Assembly (NCBI GenBank): GCA_028686425.1
Contig: JAQUBZ010000001.1
Span: 1 to 50,535, forward strand
Direction: 5' to 3'
DNA length: 50,535 nt
Source of the DNA: Bacteroidales bacterium
GTDB lineage: Bacteria > Bacteroidota > Bacteroidia > Bacteroidales > UBA932
Part shown: positions 1-8,117 of the stretch, piece by piece
Layout of the letters: each line of letters starts with the position of its first letter
How positions within the stretch are numbered: position 1 is the first letter of the stretch
Position numbers and translations under genes: made by a program
The notes under the pieces: model-generated
What the model was told of the DNA's origin: nothing
What the model saw: only the letters and a program-made list of their open reading frames with translations
The model's database searches: none

Positions 1-143
1 TTCATATCTTTCAATTGGGCTATCGTAAGCACTCTCAAAGCATCGGGATTAATCTCTTCCGGCTTTATATCCTGCTTGCAACTGCACACAAGAATACTTG
101 ATACACAGATGCAAATGATAGTTTTTAAAAAATCTCTTTTCAT
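1..143 (-). CDS. Lipoprotein of unknown function, 5' part only
   Basis: The reading frame starts at the ATG at 141-143 and runs off the left edge of the window, so only the first 47 residues are visible. They begin with a lipoprotein signal peptide (MKRDFLKT, hydrophobic core, then VCSC with the lipidated Cys at position 22). The mature part starts KQDIKPEEINPDALRVLTIAQLKDM. The gene is the fourth of a minus-strand set after susC, susD and the carrier gene, 19 bp after the carrier's stop, so it is probably co-transcribed. It may be a surface or periplasmic protein serving the same substrate. I cannot name its domain. Confidence 0.7.
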   Translation of the reverse strand, partial: MKRDFLKTIICICVSSILVCSCKQDIKPEEINPDALRVLTIAQLKDM

Positions 144-162
144 TATCAGTTTATTTAATTAT

Positions 163-1536
163 TCAATTTATGATAAAATGTAATATTAGAAGAAATCCAC
201 TTCCTATTATCATCGGAAACATATTTCTTTTTGCTATTTCAATAGGTGAAACACCTACTATTCTTGCTATGGCCACATTTACTGCAGCTATAGGCGAAGT
301 GGCCCGACCCATTCCGGCACACAGCTGCATTGGAAGAAGCATACTTATAGTTGATACTCCGAACATTCTTGATATTTCGGGAACTAAAGGTCCGAAAGAG
401 AAGAATGCCGCATTTCCACTGCCAATCATTGTGGCAGAGAAAAATACGGTAATTGTCATCAGTACAGTTATCACAACTGCCCCAAGACCCACTGAAGATG
501 TTCCCATTACGAGCAAATCAATAAATTTGAGGCTATTGATTCCCACGGCAAATATTTCTGCGGTGACAATCAGGGTTACTACTGATGAAAACACACTCCC
601 CATGCCATCCCAGAAACTTCGGAGCATTTCCAGAGTCTGTTTCAAATTCTTTTTGTAAATCAGGAGTATCACTGCTGTTATCACTACACATACAATCATA
701 CCTAATGCTGTCGAAATATTAATATCAAACAATCCGACATACTTTGATAACACTATAAGCAGCACAAGCGGCATTACAGGCAAAAAAGCAAACAACAGAG
801 GTACTTCCGGTTTGTCAACGTTACCTATTTGTTCAGCATATATCTGCTTTCCCTTTTTTATATCTTGTCTGTCGAAATATCTGTTTGTAAAATAATAGAC
901 AATCATCACCACAATCGTAACAGGTATTACAAGTGGCAACTGATACCCTATAAAATACACAACGTGGTCACTCTGAAACAATTCGGCTGCCCTCATGGTA
1001 TTTGCCGAGCCAGGCCCCATATCGAAAATGGTTGCTGCCGAAATAACAGAAAGAGCTGTCAACTTGCTTACTCCCAAATTTACTAAAATAGGATATATGG
1101 TTGATACAAGCAGCAGCCCCAAACCTGATGCAGAAGGGGTTGTCAAATATAGAATCATCCCTATCGGAATGACCATGACCGAGGTAAGATATGTCTTTCC
1201 TTTCAGAAAAGATAGGGGCTTTGTGGCAATATAGACCATTGCATCTGTTGCTTTAATTCTATTCATTAAAGCAACATATCCCCCGATGGTCATTATCATG
1301 AAACCAAGTTTAACTATCGAAGTCAGAAACTTATCTTCTATTATCTTAAAAACGTCAAATATTGTTGAGCCTGTCGATTGAGACGGGCTTACCGGAGTAA
1401 TACCCAATATCGCAGCTATGGCAATCATGAGGATACCGGCAAACAGCAACACCCATTGCGGATTGTAGTTTTTAAACAACAACCACGAGGTAACTGCAAT
1501 AAACAAGCAGCAAAGTATAATTTCTGTTACAACCAT
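163..1536 (-). CDS. DcuC-family inner-membrane anion carrier
   Basis: A 457-residue, strongly hydrophobic protein with about 12 predicted membrane segments and no cleavable signal. It resembles the anaerobic C4-dicarboxylate carrier family DcuC in length, in its N-terminal pattern of close membrane segments, and in the small-residue and proline-rich stretches GSGNAAFFSFGPLVPEI and GMGRATSPIAAVNVAIA near the C-terminus. Known members exchange or take up dicarboxylates such as succinate and fumarate, and related proteins may carry other organic or amino acids. The start codon lies 2 bp after the susD stop, so translation is likely coupled. Such a carrier behind SusC/SusD suggests an acidic, non-glycan or sugar-acid substrate. 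The substrate is inference. Confidence 0.8.
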   Translation of the reverse strand: MVVTEIILCCLFIAVTSWLLFKNYNPQWVLLFAGILMIAIAAILGITPVSPSQSTGSTIFDVFKIIEDKFLTSIVKLGFMIMTIGGYVALMNRIKATDAMVYIATKPLSFLKGKTYLTSVMVIPIGMILYLTTPSASGLGLLLVSTIYPILVNLGVSKLTALSVISAATIFDMGPGSANTMRAAELFQSDHVVYFIGYQLPLVIPVTIVVMIVYYFTNRYFDRQDIKKGKQIYAEQIGNVDKPEVPLLFAFLPVMPLVLLIVLSKYVGLFDINISTALGMIVCVVITAVILLIYKKNLKQTLEMLRSFWDGMGSVFSSVVTLIVTAEIFAVGINSLKFIDLLVMGTSSVGLGAVVITVLMTITVFFSATMIGSGNAAFFSFGPLVPEISRMFGVSTISMLLPMQLCAGMGRATSPIAAVNVAIARIVGVSPIEIAKRNMFPMIIGSGFLLILHFIIN

Positions 1537-1538
1537 TT

Positions 1539-3359
1539 TTAGTATGTAGGATAACCCGGATTTTGTTCAATCTTCACTTTAGTGTTGGAGTCGATAAATA
1601 CTTTTGGTATTGCAAACAATACCGGAACATCATACTGATCTGTACCGTGGCTTACTGTAGCTGTTCCCAACATTGAGGTACCTCCGTCTATCTGACCGCA
1701 TACTTCATTGTATGTACGTATTCTTCTCTTAAAATAGTTGTTTATATCCCTCTCATCTCCGTTATTTTCCTGACTGAGCCTCATCAAGGTGTGTCTTCTT
1801 TGTCCTTCGCACAGCAATTCGCGGGCGCGTTCATCAAGAATGAAATCTATTGTGACTTCTGAACTATTGATTTGAGAGACATTGGCGCGACTTCTTATTT
1901 TGTTGATCCAAAGTGCCGATTCATCGGGACGCCCTAATTTAAGCAAAGCTTCGGCATATAGAAAATATGCTTCAGAGAGCCTCATATAAGATACATTGTT
2001 GAAACTATAATCTGTATCGGCTCTTTCAAAATTCGAGTGAACATTATCCCACTTTTTAGTGGATGGCAAAGTATAATTTTTAATGGTGCCTTCAGATGTG
2101 GCAAACATAGCCTTTGTCGGATTCAAATTGATTAGAGGTTCTGAATTTTTGTTCAGCACCTCGTATGTATTGTTGTTATTATCAAGAAAATAAAGATGCT
2201 TAACCACTGAATGTTCATCATATCTGATATCATTATTCTGCTGATTGTCCCATTCGTACAACTTCCATGCACCGATAGAGACTGCAAGTCTTGTCGCCCC
2301 TTTTCCTCCATTCAGAGACCAGAACAACTTTACACTCTTTCCCTCATAATCGGGATGTGAAAGGCTTGATATTTCAGGAAGATATGAATAGTAGTTTTTA
2401 TACATATTTCTTACCTCACATACTCCTGTGGTACCATAAGGAATAGACTCTTCTTCGGCATTCATGAAGGTATATAGAACCTCAAAATTGCCATCAGAAT
2501 ACAATGGGGTGCGGAATACGTCAATAAAGCAGTTGCCCGGATTTGAAGCATTTGCCCCAAAGCGGGAGGTCATAAGGTAATAGTCGGCCCCTTCACATAA
2601 TGGCTGCAACACATCGGCGGCCTTCTGTGGATTGTTCATAGCAAGGTATGTCTCTGCCAAATAGGTTCTTGCTATAGCCTGATTAGGTTTTGTATTATTT
2701 CCATCTGTGCGCCATCCGAGATGTTCAACACAATATGTCAAGTCTTCGATCATAGCTTCTCTTACTTTCTCAACAGAGTCTCTATTCCAGTCTGTTCTGT
2801 AATTTGAACCTGTAATCTTTTCAAGAGACAAAGGGACATCTCCAAAACAATATGTCAGATGGCGATAAGCCCATGCCCTGTAAAACTTAGCCTGTGCAAT
2901 AATCGAGGTCTTATTGATTTCATCCTGAGCAGCAGTGTTTCCCTCCCAATCTATGTCAGGGTTATTTTCAGCTCTATTGATAATCATATTGCTGCAATTG
3001 ATCATCTCATACATATCGCCGAAAATATTTTCAAATACAGAACCATCCGTAAATTGTACTATCAGATTCGGCCAGTTCCACCATGTTGCGGTTGAAATTC
3101 TCTGATTGCCGAAATAAAGGTCGGATCCTCCGTTAAATGCAGAATTGGGACTGATTGCTGTACCGCTGCTGAATTTGCCGTGTTCATTTCTCATCAATCC
3201 TCTTTCGGCAGAAATCATGCTGTAAAAACCTGTGTAATTGACAAGCAGGTTGTTGGAATATATTTCATCAACCGGTTTCTCTATCAGAAAATCTTTGGAA
3301 CAAGATGTTGAGAATATTCCGGCTGCCAATAACAATGTTATAAATAATATTTTCTTCAT
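1539..3359 (-). CDS. SusD/RagB-family surface nutrient-binding lipoprotein
   Basis: A 606-residue lipoprotein: signal peptide MKKILFITLLLAAGIFSTSC with the lipidated Cys at 20, followed by SKDFLIEKPVDEIY, the usual SusD N-terminus. The middle holds helical TPR-like pairs (AQAKFYRAWAYRHLTYCFGD; AIARTYLAETYLAMNNPQKAADVL), and near the C-terminus YMRLSEAYFLYAEALLKLG and the RARELLCEGQRR region are typical of RagB/SusD. Such proteins form the lid of a SusC channel at the cell surface and bind the nutrient. It lies 31 bp downstream of susC and 2 bp before the carrier gene. The ligand cannot be told from sequence, but no glycoside hydrolase is visible in the operon, which argues against a classical polysaccharide locus. 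Confidence 0.93.
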   Translation of the reverse strand: MKKILFITLLLAAGIFSTSCSKDFLIEKPVDEIYSNNLLVNYTGFYSMISAERGLMRNEHGKFSSGTAISPNSAFNGGSDLYFGNQRISTATWWNWPNLIVQFTDGSVFENIFGDMYEMINCSNMIINRAENNPDIDWEGNTAAQDEINKTSIIAQAKFYRAWAYRHLTYCFGDVPLSLEKITGSNYRTDWNRDSVEKVREAMIEDLTYCVEHLGWRTDGNNTKPNQAIARTYLAETYLAMNNPQKAADVLQPLCEGADYYLMTSRFGANASNPGNCFIDVFRTPLYSDGNFEVLYTFMNAEEESIPYGTTGVCEVRNMYKNYYSYLPEISSLSHPDYEGKSVKLFWSLNGGKGATRLAVSIGAWKLYEWDNQQNNDIRYDEHSVVKHLYFLDNNNNTYEVLNKNSEPLINLNPTKAMFATSEGTIKNYTLPSTKKWDNVHSNFERADTDYSFNNVSYMRLSEAYFLYAEALLKLGRPDESALWINKIRSRANVSQINSSEVTIDFILDERARELLCEGQRRHTLMRLSQENNGDERDINNYFKRRIRTYNEVCGQIDGGTSMLGTATVSHGTDQYDVPVLFAIPKVFIDSNTKVKIEQNPGYPTY

Positions 3360-3390
3360 ACTTTTATATTTTTAGGGTGTATGATTAATC

Positions 3391-6333
3391 TTAAAGACTC
3401 AGTTTCAAGCCAATGGTGTATTGTCTTGTCTGAGGAATATTTCTCTGTCTGCCCGATGAGCCGACAAATTCCGGATCCAAACCTACCCAATTGGTGAAGG
3501 TATATAGATTCTTCACATTGGCATAAACTTCTAATTTGCTTAAATTCAACATTTTTACCGTCTTTTCCGGCAATCTGTATGAAAGAGTTATGTCTTTGAT
3601 TTTGATAAAATCCGCATTTCTGTAAAATTGAACACGTTTAGGATTGCTTGAAGCATCTTTCGTATTTGAAGGATATACATTATTAGGATATGTCTCTGTC
3701 CAGAATGCTCTATGAAATAGATTTATTCTATATCCTTCCGTATGTGAATTCAACAAGTAGTTGGGAGTTATTGAACCATAACGACCTGTAGCATATATCG
3801 ACAAAGATACGTTCTTGTATCTGAATGTATTGGTAATGCTTGCATCAAACTTCGGCTCTCTTGAACCTACTACCATCTGATCATGTTCAGGGGTAATATC
3901 ACCATCACCATTCAGGTCTTTATATCTGACATAGCCCGGTTTGGAATTGAGAGGAGTCATCGCATCTGTTTCTCCAATCTGGTAAATACCATCAAACACG
4001 TAATCATAGTAACAGTTTGTAGGCCAACCGATAAAGTAGCCGGAAGCAACATCATCAATAGGATTGCCTGCTTCATCATACAATCCCACATCCACCAATC
4101 TGGTTCTGTTGGCTGCAATCATGAAGTTAGTATTCCATGTGAAATCTTTTGTACTGATATTAACCGAATTGATTGCGAACTCAATACCGTAAGAATGAGT
4201 AGAACCTATATTTTCCCAGATTGAACTTGCTCCATTGATAGAAGGAATCGTCTTAGTCAGAAGCAAATCTGTAGTTCTCGAATCATATATATCCAATGTA
4301 CCTGTGATTCTGTCTTTCAATAACGCATAATCGATACCGAAATTCACGGATTGGGTCTTTTCCCAACCAAGAAGAGGAGATTCGAGTTTGGTGGGATAAT
4401 ACCCGAATTCAGGTGTATAATTATCACTCAGGTAATTTCTTGTACTCAATTTTGGCAAAGTTGAGTATGCATCAATAGCCTCATTGCCGTTTATACCCCA
4501 CGAAAGTCTTACTTTAAATTGATTGAAAAGGTCTGCAAAAGCTGTGTTCTTGATGAAAGACTCTTTTACCATATTCCATCCCAAAGCTACTGAAGGAAAT
4601 TGTCCGTATTTTCTATCTTCACCAAATCCGGAATAACCGTCATTTCTTATCGTAAATGTAAATAAGTACCTTGAATCGTAGGAATAATTGGCCCTGAACA
4701 TCTGTGACACGTGATTTTCGGTCACCTCGCTCGCATCTGCCGTAAGAGATGTGGCCTTATCCGGCTGCCAATAAGTAAGTACATCATTTCCAAAGCCTGT
4801 CCCTTCCATCGAATTGGTCTCTTTGGTCTCATGCTGTGCCGAATACATGGCTGTCAAGAAGATACTATGCTTTCCAAATTCTTTTGTATAGCTTAAAATA
4901 TTTTCTATCAACCATTTAGACGAATACGAATTATAAATGTCGAGCAATCCGTTATTCTTGGCTCCCGTCCATGTATTTTTTCCGTAATAAGTCTTTTGAC
5001 TGCGGGAGTCAAAACTCAGGTTGGTATTCAATTTATAGGTAAGTCCTTTTATAGGAAATTTTACTTCGAGGTAATTGTTTGTCAGCAACGACCTGCGTAA
5101 ATCACTATCTATGTCATTCAGAGAGCAAAGAGGATTTGTAACATCTGTAGTCGCCTCCCATGTCTGAAGCCTCAAATTACCCTGAGAATCATACGCCTGT
5201 GCAAGAGGATTCATATAATATGCAGACTGAAAATCAACACTGTGACCGCTTCTGTCGATATAGTTTATCTGAGTGGTTGTACCGAATTTCACCCATTTGC
5301 CTATCTGCTGTTCAAAATTGATTCTGCCTGAATACTTGCCAAATTCATCACCAATAGCTATACCGCTATTATCTGTAGCATTGAGAGATACAAAATAATT
5401 ATTTGTTTCGGTCTTTCCACTGATAGAAAGGGTATGATTATGATTAAATCCTGTTCTTAAGGCCAACCCTACCCAATCCGTATAATTTTTGCTTAAGAAA
5501 GAATTTCTTTCGGTAATAGTAAAGTCCCCGACAGCTTCATTCTTATAATAATAGAAAGTATCTCCATCCATCATTTCAGGAAGACTATAGGCATCAAGAA
5601 CCGTCATATAACCATGATAGTTGATTTTAACCTTATCGGAATTACCTTTTTTTGTTGTAATGATAATTACACCATTGGCACCCCTTGAACCATAGATTGC
5701 AGCTGAGGAAGCATCCTTCAACACTTCAATTGACTCAATATCATCAGGGTTCAATTCGGACCAGCTGAAATAATAAGGTGAACCGTCAAGGATAATCAGA
5801 GGAGAATTACTTGCATTAATCGAATTGCTGCCCCTTATGACCGTAGAGTTGTTACTTCCTTCGGCATTTGAGCCATATAATTCGACTTTTAAGCCCGGAA
5901 CAGATCCCTGAAGTACACTAATAAGGTTTGGAGCAGGTCTCTCTTCGAGTGCATCTTTGTTAAAGGAGGCAACCGCCCCCGTCACATCACTTTTCTTCTG
6001 AACGCCATAGCCCACAACCACAACTTCTTCAAGAAAGGTTGTATCTTCACTTAAGGTAACAGACAATGGTGCAAAATCATTAATAACCGATTCGTATGTC
6101 TTGTAACCTATAAAGGTAAAAACAAGCACATCTCCTTTCTTTGCAGGAAGTGTAAACTGACCATTAATATCAGTTTCGACTCCCACGTTTGTCCCTTTGA
6201 CTACTACTGCCACACCAATCATCGGTTCCTTGTTATTGGCACCATCCAATACAGTGCCCGTAACAGTTTGAGCGAAAGCCGACATAGTGCACAATATCAA
6301 AAGAGACATTAATGTTACTATCCGTTTTTTCAT
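3391..6333 (-). CDS. SusC/RagA-family TonB-linked outer-membrane transporter
   Basis: A 980-residue outer-membrane transporter. Residues 1-22 are a signal peptide ending in AFAQ. Residues 23-95 form a carboxypeptidase-regulatory-like beta-sandwich (VTGTVLDGANNKEPMIGVAV, ending VTLSEDT). EEVVVVGYG at 102-110 is the TonB-box region, followed by the plug (VTGAVASFNKDALEERPAPN to IESIEVLKDASSAAIYGSRGANGVIIITTK), and the rest is the barrel, ending in the beta-strand YTIGLKLSL. With SusD it imports a nutrient using TonB energy. It is the first gene of a susC-susD-carrier-lipoprotein operon, and a palindromic site lies just upstream. No sigma/anti-sigma pair is adjacent, so control is probably through that upstream region. 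Confidence 0.95.
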   Translation of the reverse strand: MKKRIVTLMSLLILCTMSAFAQTVTGTVLDGANNKEPMIGVAVVVKGTNVGVETDINGQFTLPAKKGDVLVFTFIGYKTYESVINDFAPLSVTLSEDTTFLEEVVVVGYGVQKKSDVTGAVASFNKDALEERPAPNLISVLQGSVPGLKVELYGSNAEGSNNSTVIRGSNSINASNSPLIILDGSPYYFSWSELNPDDIESIEVLKDASSAAIYGSRGANGVIIITTKKGNSDKVKINYHGYMTVLDAYSLPEMMDGDTFYYYKNEAVGDFTITERNSFLSKNYTDWVGLALRTGFNHNHTLSISGKTETNNYFVSLNATDNSGIAIGDEFGKYSGRINFEQQIGKWVKFGTTTQINYIDRSGHSVDFQSAYYMNPLAQAYDSQGNLRLQTWEATTDVTNPLCSLNDIDSDLRRSLLTNNYLEVKFPIKGLTYKLNTNLSFDSRSQKTYYGKNTWTGAKNNGLLDIYNSYSSKWLIENILSYTKEFGKHSIFLTAMYSAQHETKETNSMEGTGFGNDVLTYWQPDKATSLTADASEVTENHVSQMFRANYSYDSRYLFTFTIRNDGYSGFGEDRKYGQFPSVALGWNMVKESFIKNTAFADLFNQFKVRLSWGINGNEAIDAYSTLPKLSTRNYLSDNYTPEFGYYPTKLESPLLGWEKTQSVNFGIDYALLKDRITGTLDIYDSRTTDLLLTKTIPSINGASSIWENIGSTHSYGIEFAINSVNISTKDFTWNTNFMIAANRTRLVDVGLYDEAGNPIDDVASGYFIGWPTNCYYDYVFDGIYQIGETDAMTPLNSKPGYVRYKDLNGDGDITPEHDQMVVGSREPKFDASITNTFRYKNVSLSIYATGRYGSITPNYLLNSHTEGYRINLFHRAFWTETYPNNVYPSNTKDASSNPKRVQFYRNADFIKIKDITLSYRLPEKTVKMLNLSKLEVYANVKNLYTFTNWVGLDPEFVGSSGRQRNIPQTRQYTIGLKLSL

Positions 6334-6362
6334 TTAATTGATTTATTAAGTTATGATTAATA

Positions 6363-6398
6363 TTTTCAATAAAGATAATCGGCATCGATTATTGAAAA
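6363..6398. promoter_or_regulatory. Nested inverted repeats upstream of susC (possible operator)
   Basis: Two perfect inverted repeats overlap here. The inner one has 7-bp arms, ATAATCG and CGATTAT, around GCAT (6375-6392). The outer one has 10-bp arms, TTTTCAATAA (6363-6372) and TTATTGAAAA (6389-6398). The site lies 30-65 bp upstream of the susC start, where a dimeric regulator or a leader hairpin could act. No run of T follows, so it does not look like a terminator for the upstream gene. Confidence 0.45.
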
Positions 6399-6452
6399 CA
6401 TTAATAAAACTGTTAACGGATTATTAACAACATTAATTTTTGGAAAAATTAA

Positions 6453-7442
6453 TTACAGCATTGCAGATATTGAGAGATTGAACCAGTTGTTGTGGGCACT
6501 GTTGAACAGGTCGTTTTTAAGGAGATTGACAAGGCCGCGATTGTAGCCGGCAGATATGCGGAAGTGCCCTAATTGATATGATGCATTGAAACGAAGAGTT
6601 ATATCATATTGCTTATAATCAAGTGTATGGTCACTCCAGTCTGTCAACAGATAATTTCCTGCAAGTCCGGCTCCGAGTTGCAATCCTTTATAAATTTTGA
6701 TGCCCGCATCTATCGGAATCCCGATATAATTCAATGTCAACGCCGCTCCATCCGATACTCCTCCGATGGAGTTGTACAACAATCCTGTAGTAAAAGATGA
6801 TGTATAGGAAACAAGCCGTGCAAATATCATTGCACTATATCCGACTTTATATTTATTGTATGATGAAGATGAAATATTGGACATATTGGCTCCAATTTCT
6901 CCCCCGAAATGCCATTTAGCCTTTACTTTGTCGTTTACAGTCGAATAGGCAGCCTTGTAGTCTTCCGATGTCATCGTATCGAAATCTGTCTGTGTGACTG
7001 CATCTCTCAAAACTGCAATATCTTGCGGAAGTCCTCTTTTCAAAAACTCCGCAAACGGCCCCGGCGTTTCATTGGCTCCTTTCTGGGCAACTAACACATT
7101 CTGATCTTTATCCAGCAATATATAGTACGGTACAGCATTTTCGTCACAATAATACCTCTGAAGTGAAGATCCGAACGGAGTATCAATATCAAGCATTATC
7201 AAATTGTATTTTTTAAGGAGGGATGACACTTCTTCATTTTTAAAAATAATATTGCGCATATAATGGCATGGAGCACACCACGAAGCGGTAAACATCAGCA
7301 ATATGGGATTGTCTCCATTTTCGATAAGCTCTTTTGGAATACGCTTGTCATCTGGGTCCCTCAAAGACTCTTGTGCATTATTTTGAGCATAAATGTTGAG
7401 CGATGAAATCAAAGTGAGCAGAGAGATCAGTACTATTTTCAT
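6453..7442 (-). CDS. Thioredoxin-fold domain fused to a small outer-membrane beta-barrel domain
   Basis: 329 residues. Residues 1-19 are a signal peptide (ending NIYAQ). Residues about 35-140 are thioredoxin-like, with MFTASWCAPCHYM (active-site Cys 56 and 59) and the cis-proline segment AVPYYILLD (about 103-111). A linker follows. Residues about 175-329 look like a porin-type small barrel: alternating polar and aromatic strands (WHFGGEIGANMSNI, YSAMIFARLV, FTTGLLYNSIG, LQLGAGLAGNYLL, FRISAGYNRGL) and a C-terminal strand ending SISAML, as in PorT/OMP_b-brl families. The predicted role is a thiol redox or reductase domain held at the outer membrane. It lies 119 bp upstream of susC on the same strand but is separated by the palindromic region, so shared transcription is uncertain. 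Confidence 0.75.
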   Translation of the reverse strand: MKIVLISLLTLISSLNIYAQNNAQESLRDPDDKRIPKELIENGDNPILLMFTASWCAPCHYMRNIIFKNEEVSSLLKKYNLIMLDIDTPFGSSLQRYYCDENAVPYYILLDKDQNVLVAQKGANETPGPFAEFLKRGLPQDIAVLRDAVTQTDFDTMTSEDYKAAYSTVNDKVKAKWHFGGEIGANMSNISSSSYNKYKVGYSAMIFARLVSYTSSFTTGLLYNSIGGVSDGAALTLNYIGIPIDAGIKIYKGLQLGAGLAGNYLLTDWSDHTLDYKQYDITLRFNASYQLGHFRISAGYNRGLVNLLKNDLFNSAHNNWFNLSISAML

Positions 7443-7453
7443 TGAATTAGTGT

Positions 7454-7484
7454 TTTGATATATTGATTTTTTTGTATTACTTTG
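7454..7484 (+). promoter_or_regulatory. Bacteroidetes-type promoter for the YegP-like gene
   Basis: TTTG at 7454-7457 is followed 19 bp later by TTACTTTG (7477-7484), one mismatch from the Bacteroidetes consensus TTTG-N19-21-TAnnTTTG. It sits 39 bp upstream of the start codon. Confidence 0.6.
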
Positions 7485-7523
7485 TAAAATTCATGGTGTT
7501 ACACACATTAAAACATATAGATT

Positions 7524-7850
7524 ATGGCAAAATTTGAAATTTCTACACGAAAAAACGGAGAATTCCAGTTCAATCTTAAGGCATCAAATGGTGAAATCAT
7601 CCTATCAAGCGAAGGGTACAAAACCAAAGACGCTTGTATCAAAGGAATTGAATCTGTAAAGAAAAACAGTGCCGTTGAAGCACGTTTTGAAAAAGCTGTC
7701 GCTAAAAACGGCAAACCTTATTTCAATTTGAAAGCGACCAATGGTCAGGTTATCGGAGCAAGTCAAATGTATGCTTCAGAGACCACAAGAGACAACGGTA
7801 TTGCATCTGTCATTAAAAATGCACCTGGCGCAGACGTTGTAGAACTTTAA
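7524..7850 (+). CDS. YegP-like DUF1508 protein, two tandem domains
   Basis: A 108-residue soluble protein with two copies of the short DUF1508/YegP unit: KFEISTRKNGEFQFNLKASNG (residues 3-23) with YKTKDACIKGIESVKKN, then RFEKAVAKNGKPYFNLKATNG with YASETTRDNGIASVIKN. The family is small, alpha/beta, widespread and of unknown biochemical function. Length matches the usual two-repeat form (about 110 residues). It is transcribed alone, with its own promoter upstream and a strong hairpin terminator immediately downstream. Confidence 0.9.
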   Translation: MAKFEISTRKNGEFQFNLKASNGEIILSSEGYKTKDACIKGIESVKKNSAVEARFEKAVAKNGKPYFNLKATNGQVIGASQMYASETTRDNGIASVIKNAPGADVVEL

Positions 7851-7860
7851 TTGATTCAGA

Positions 7861-7899
7861 AAAAAGGCCGGATGAAATCATTTTTCATCCGGCTTTTTT
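7861..7899. terminator. Bidirectional hairpin terminator
   Basis: Perfect 11-bp arms GCCGGATGAAA (7867-7877) and TTTCATCCGGC (7883-7893) enclose a 5-nt loop. Six T follow on the plus strand and five A precede the stem, giving a U-tract in both directions. It ends both the YegP-like gene (plus) and the rubredoxin gene (minus), which converge here. Confidence 0.92.
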
Positions 7900-7900
7900 A

Positions 7901-8059
7901 TTATTTCACCGGCTCAAAATCCTCTTTACCTACCCCGCAGAGAGGGCAGACCCAATCTGCAGGTATATCTTCAAAACGTGTCCCCGGAGCAACTCCTCCA
8001 TCAGGATCACCGACTGCGGGATCATATATATACCCGCAAACTTTACATTCGTACTTCAT
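7901..8059 (-). CDS. Rubredoxin
   Basis: A 52-residue reading frame from the ATG at 8057-8059 to the stop at 7901-7903. It starts [20 protein letters not shown] and ends [17 protein letters not shown]. The four iron ligands are Cys 5, 8, 38 and 41, in the standard CxxCG...CPxCG layout, and the length is that of typical single-iron rubredoxins. It carries single electrons in the cytoplasm, often to rubrerythrin, superoxide reductase or oxygen-detoxifying flavoproteins, none of which is adjacent. Its transcript ends at the shared hairpin at 7861-7899. A perfect inverted repeat lies 4 nt upstream of the start codon. Confidence 0.97.
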   Translation of the reverse strand: MKYECKVCGYIYDPAVGDPDGGVAPGTRFEDIPADWVCPLCGVGKEDFEPVK

Positions 8060-8063
8060 CTTA

Positions 8064-8083
8064 GTATAAATAAGTGTTTATAC
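8064..8083. repeat. Inverted repeat directly upstream of rubredoxin
   Basis: Perfect 7-bp arms GTATAAA (8064-8070) and TTTATAC (8077-8083) around a 6-nt spacer, 4 nt from the rubredoxin start codon. It could be an operator or a weak hairpin covering the ribosome site. Confidence 0.35.
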
Positions 8084-8117
8084 CCAATCGTTGCTACAAG
8101 ATGTATGCCATCCGAGG

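Noticed and set aside
7851-8069. 72-codon open frame on the plus strand after the YegP-like gene
   Set aside because: It runs through the terminator and is antisense to rubredoxin, whose four Cys ligands fix the true frame.
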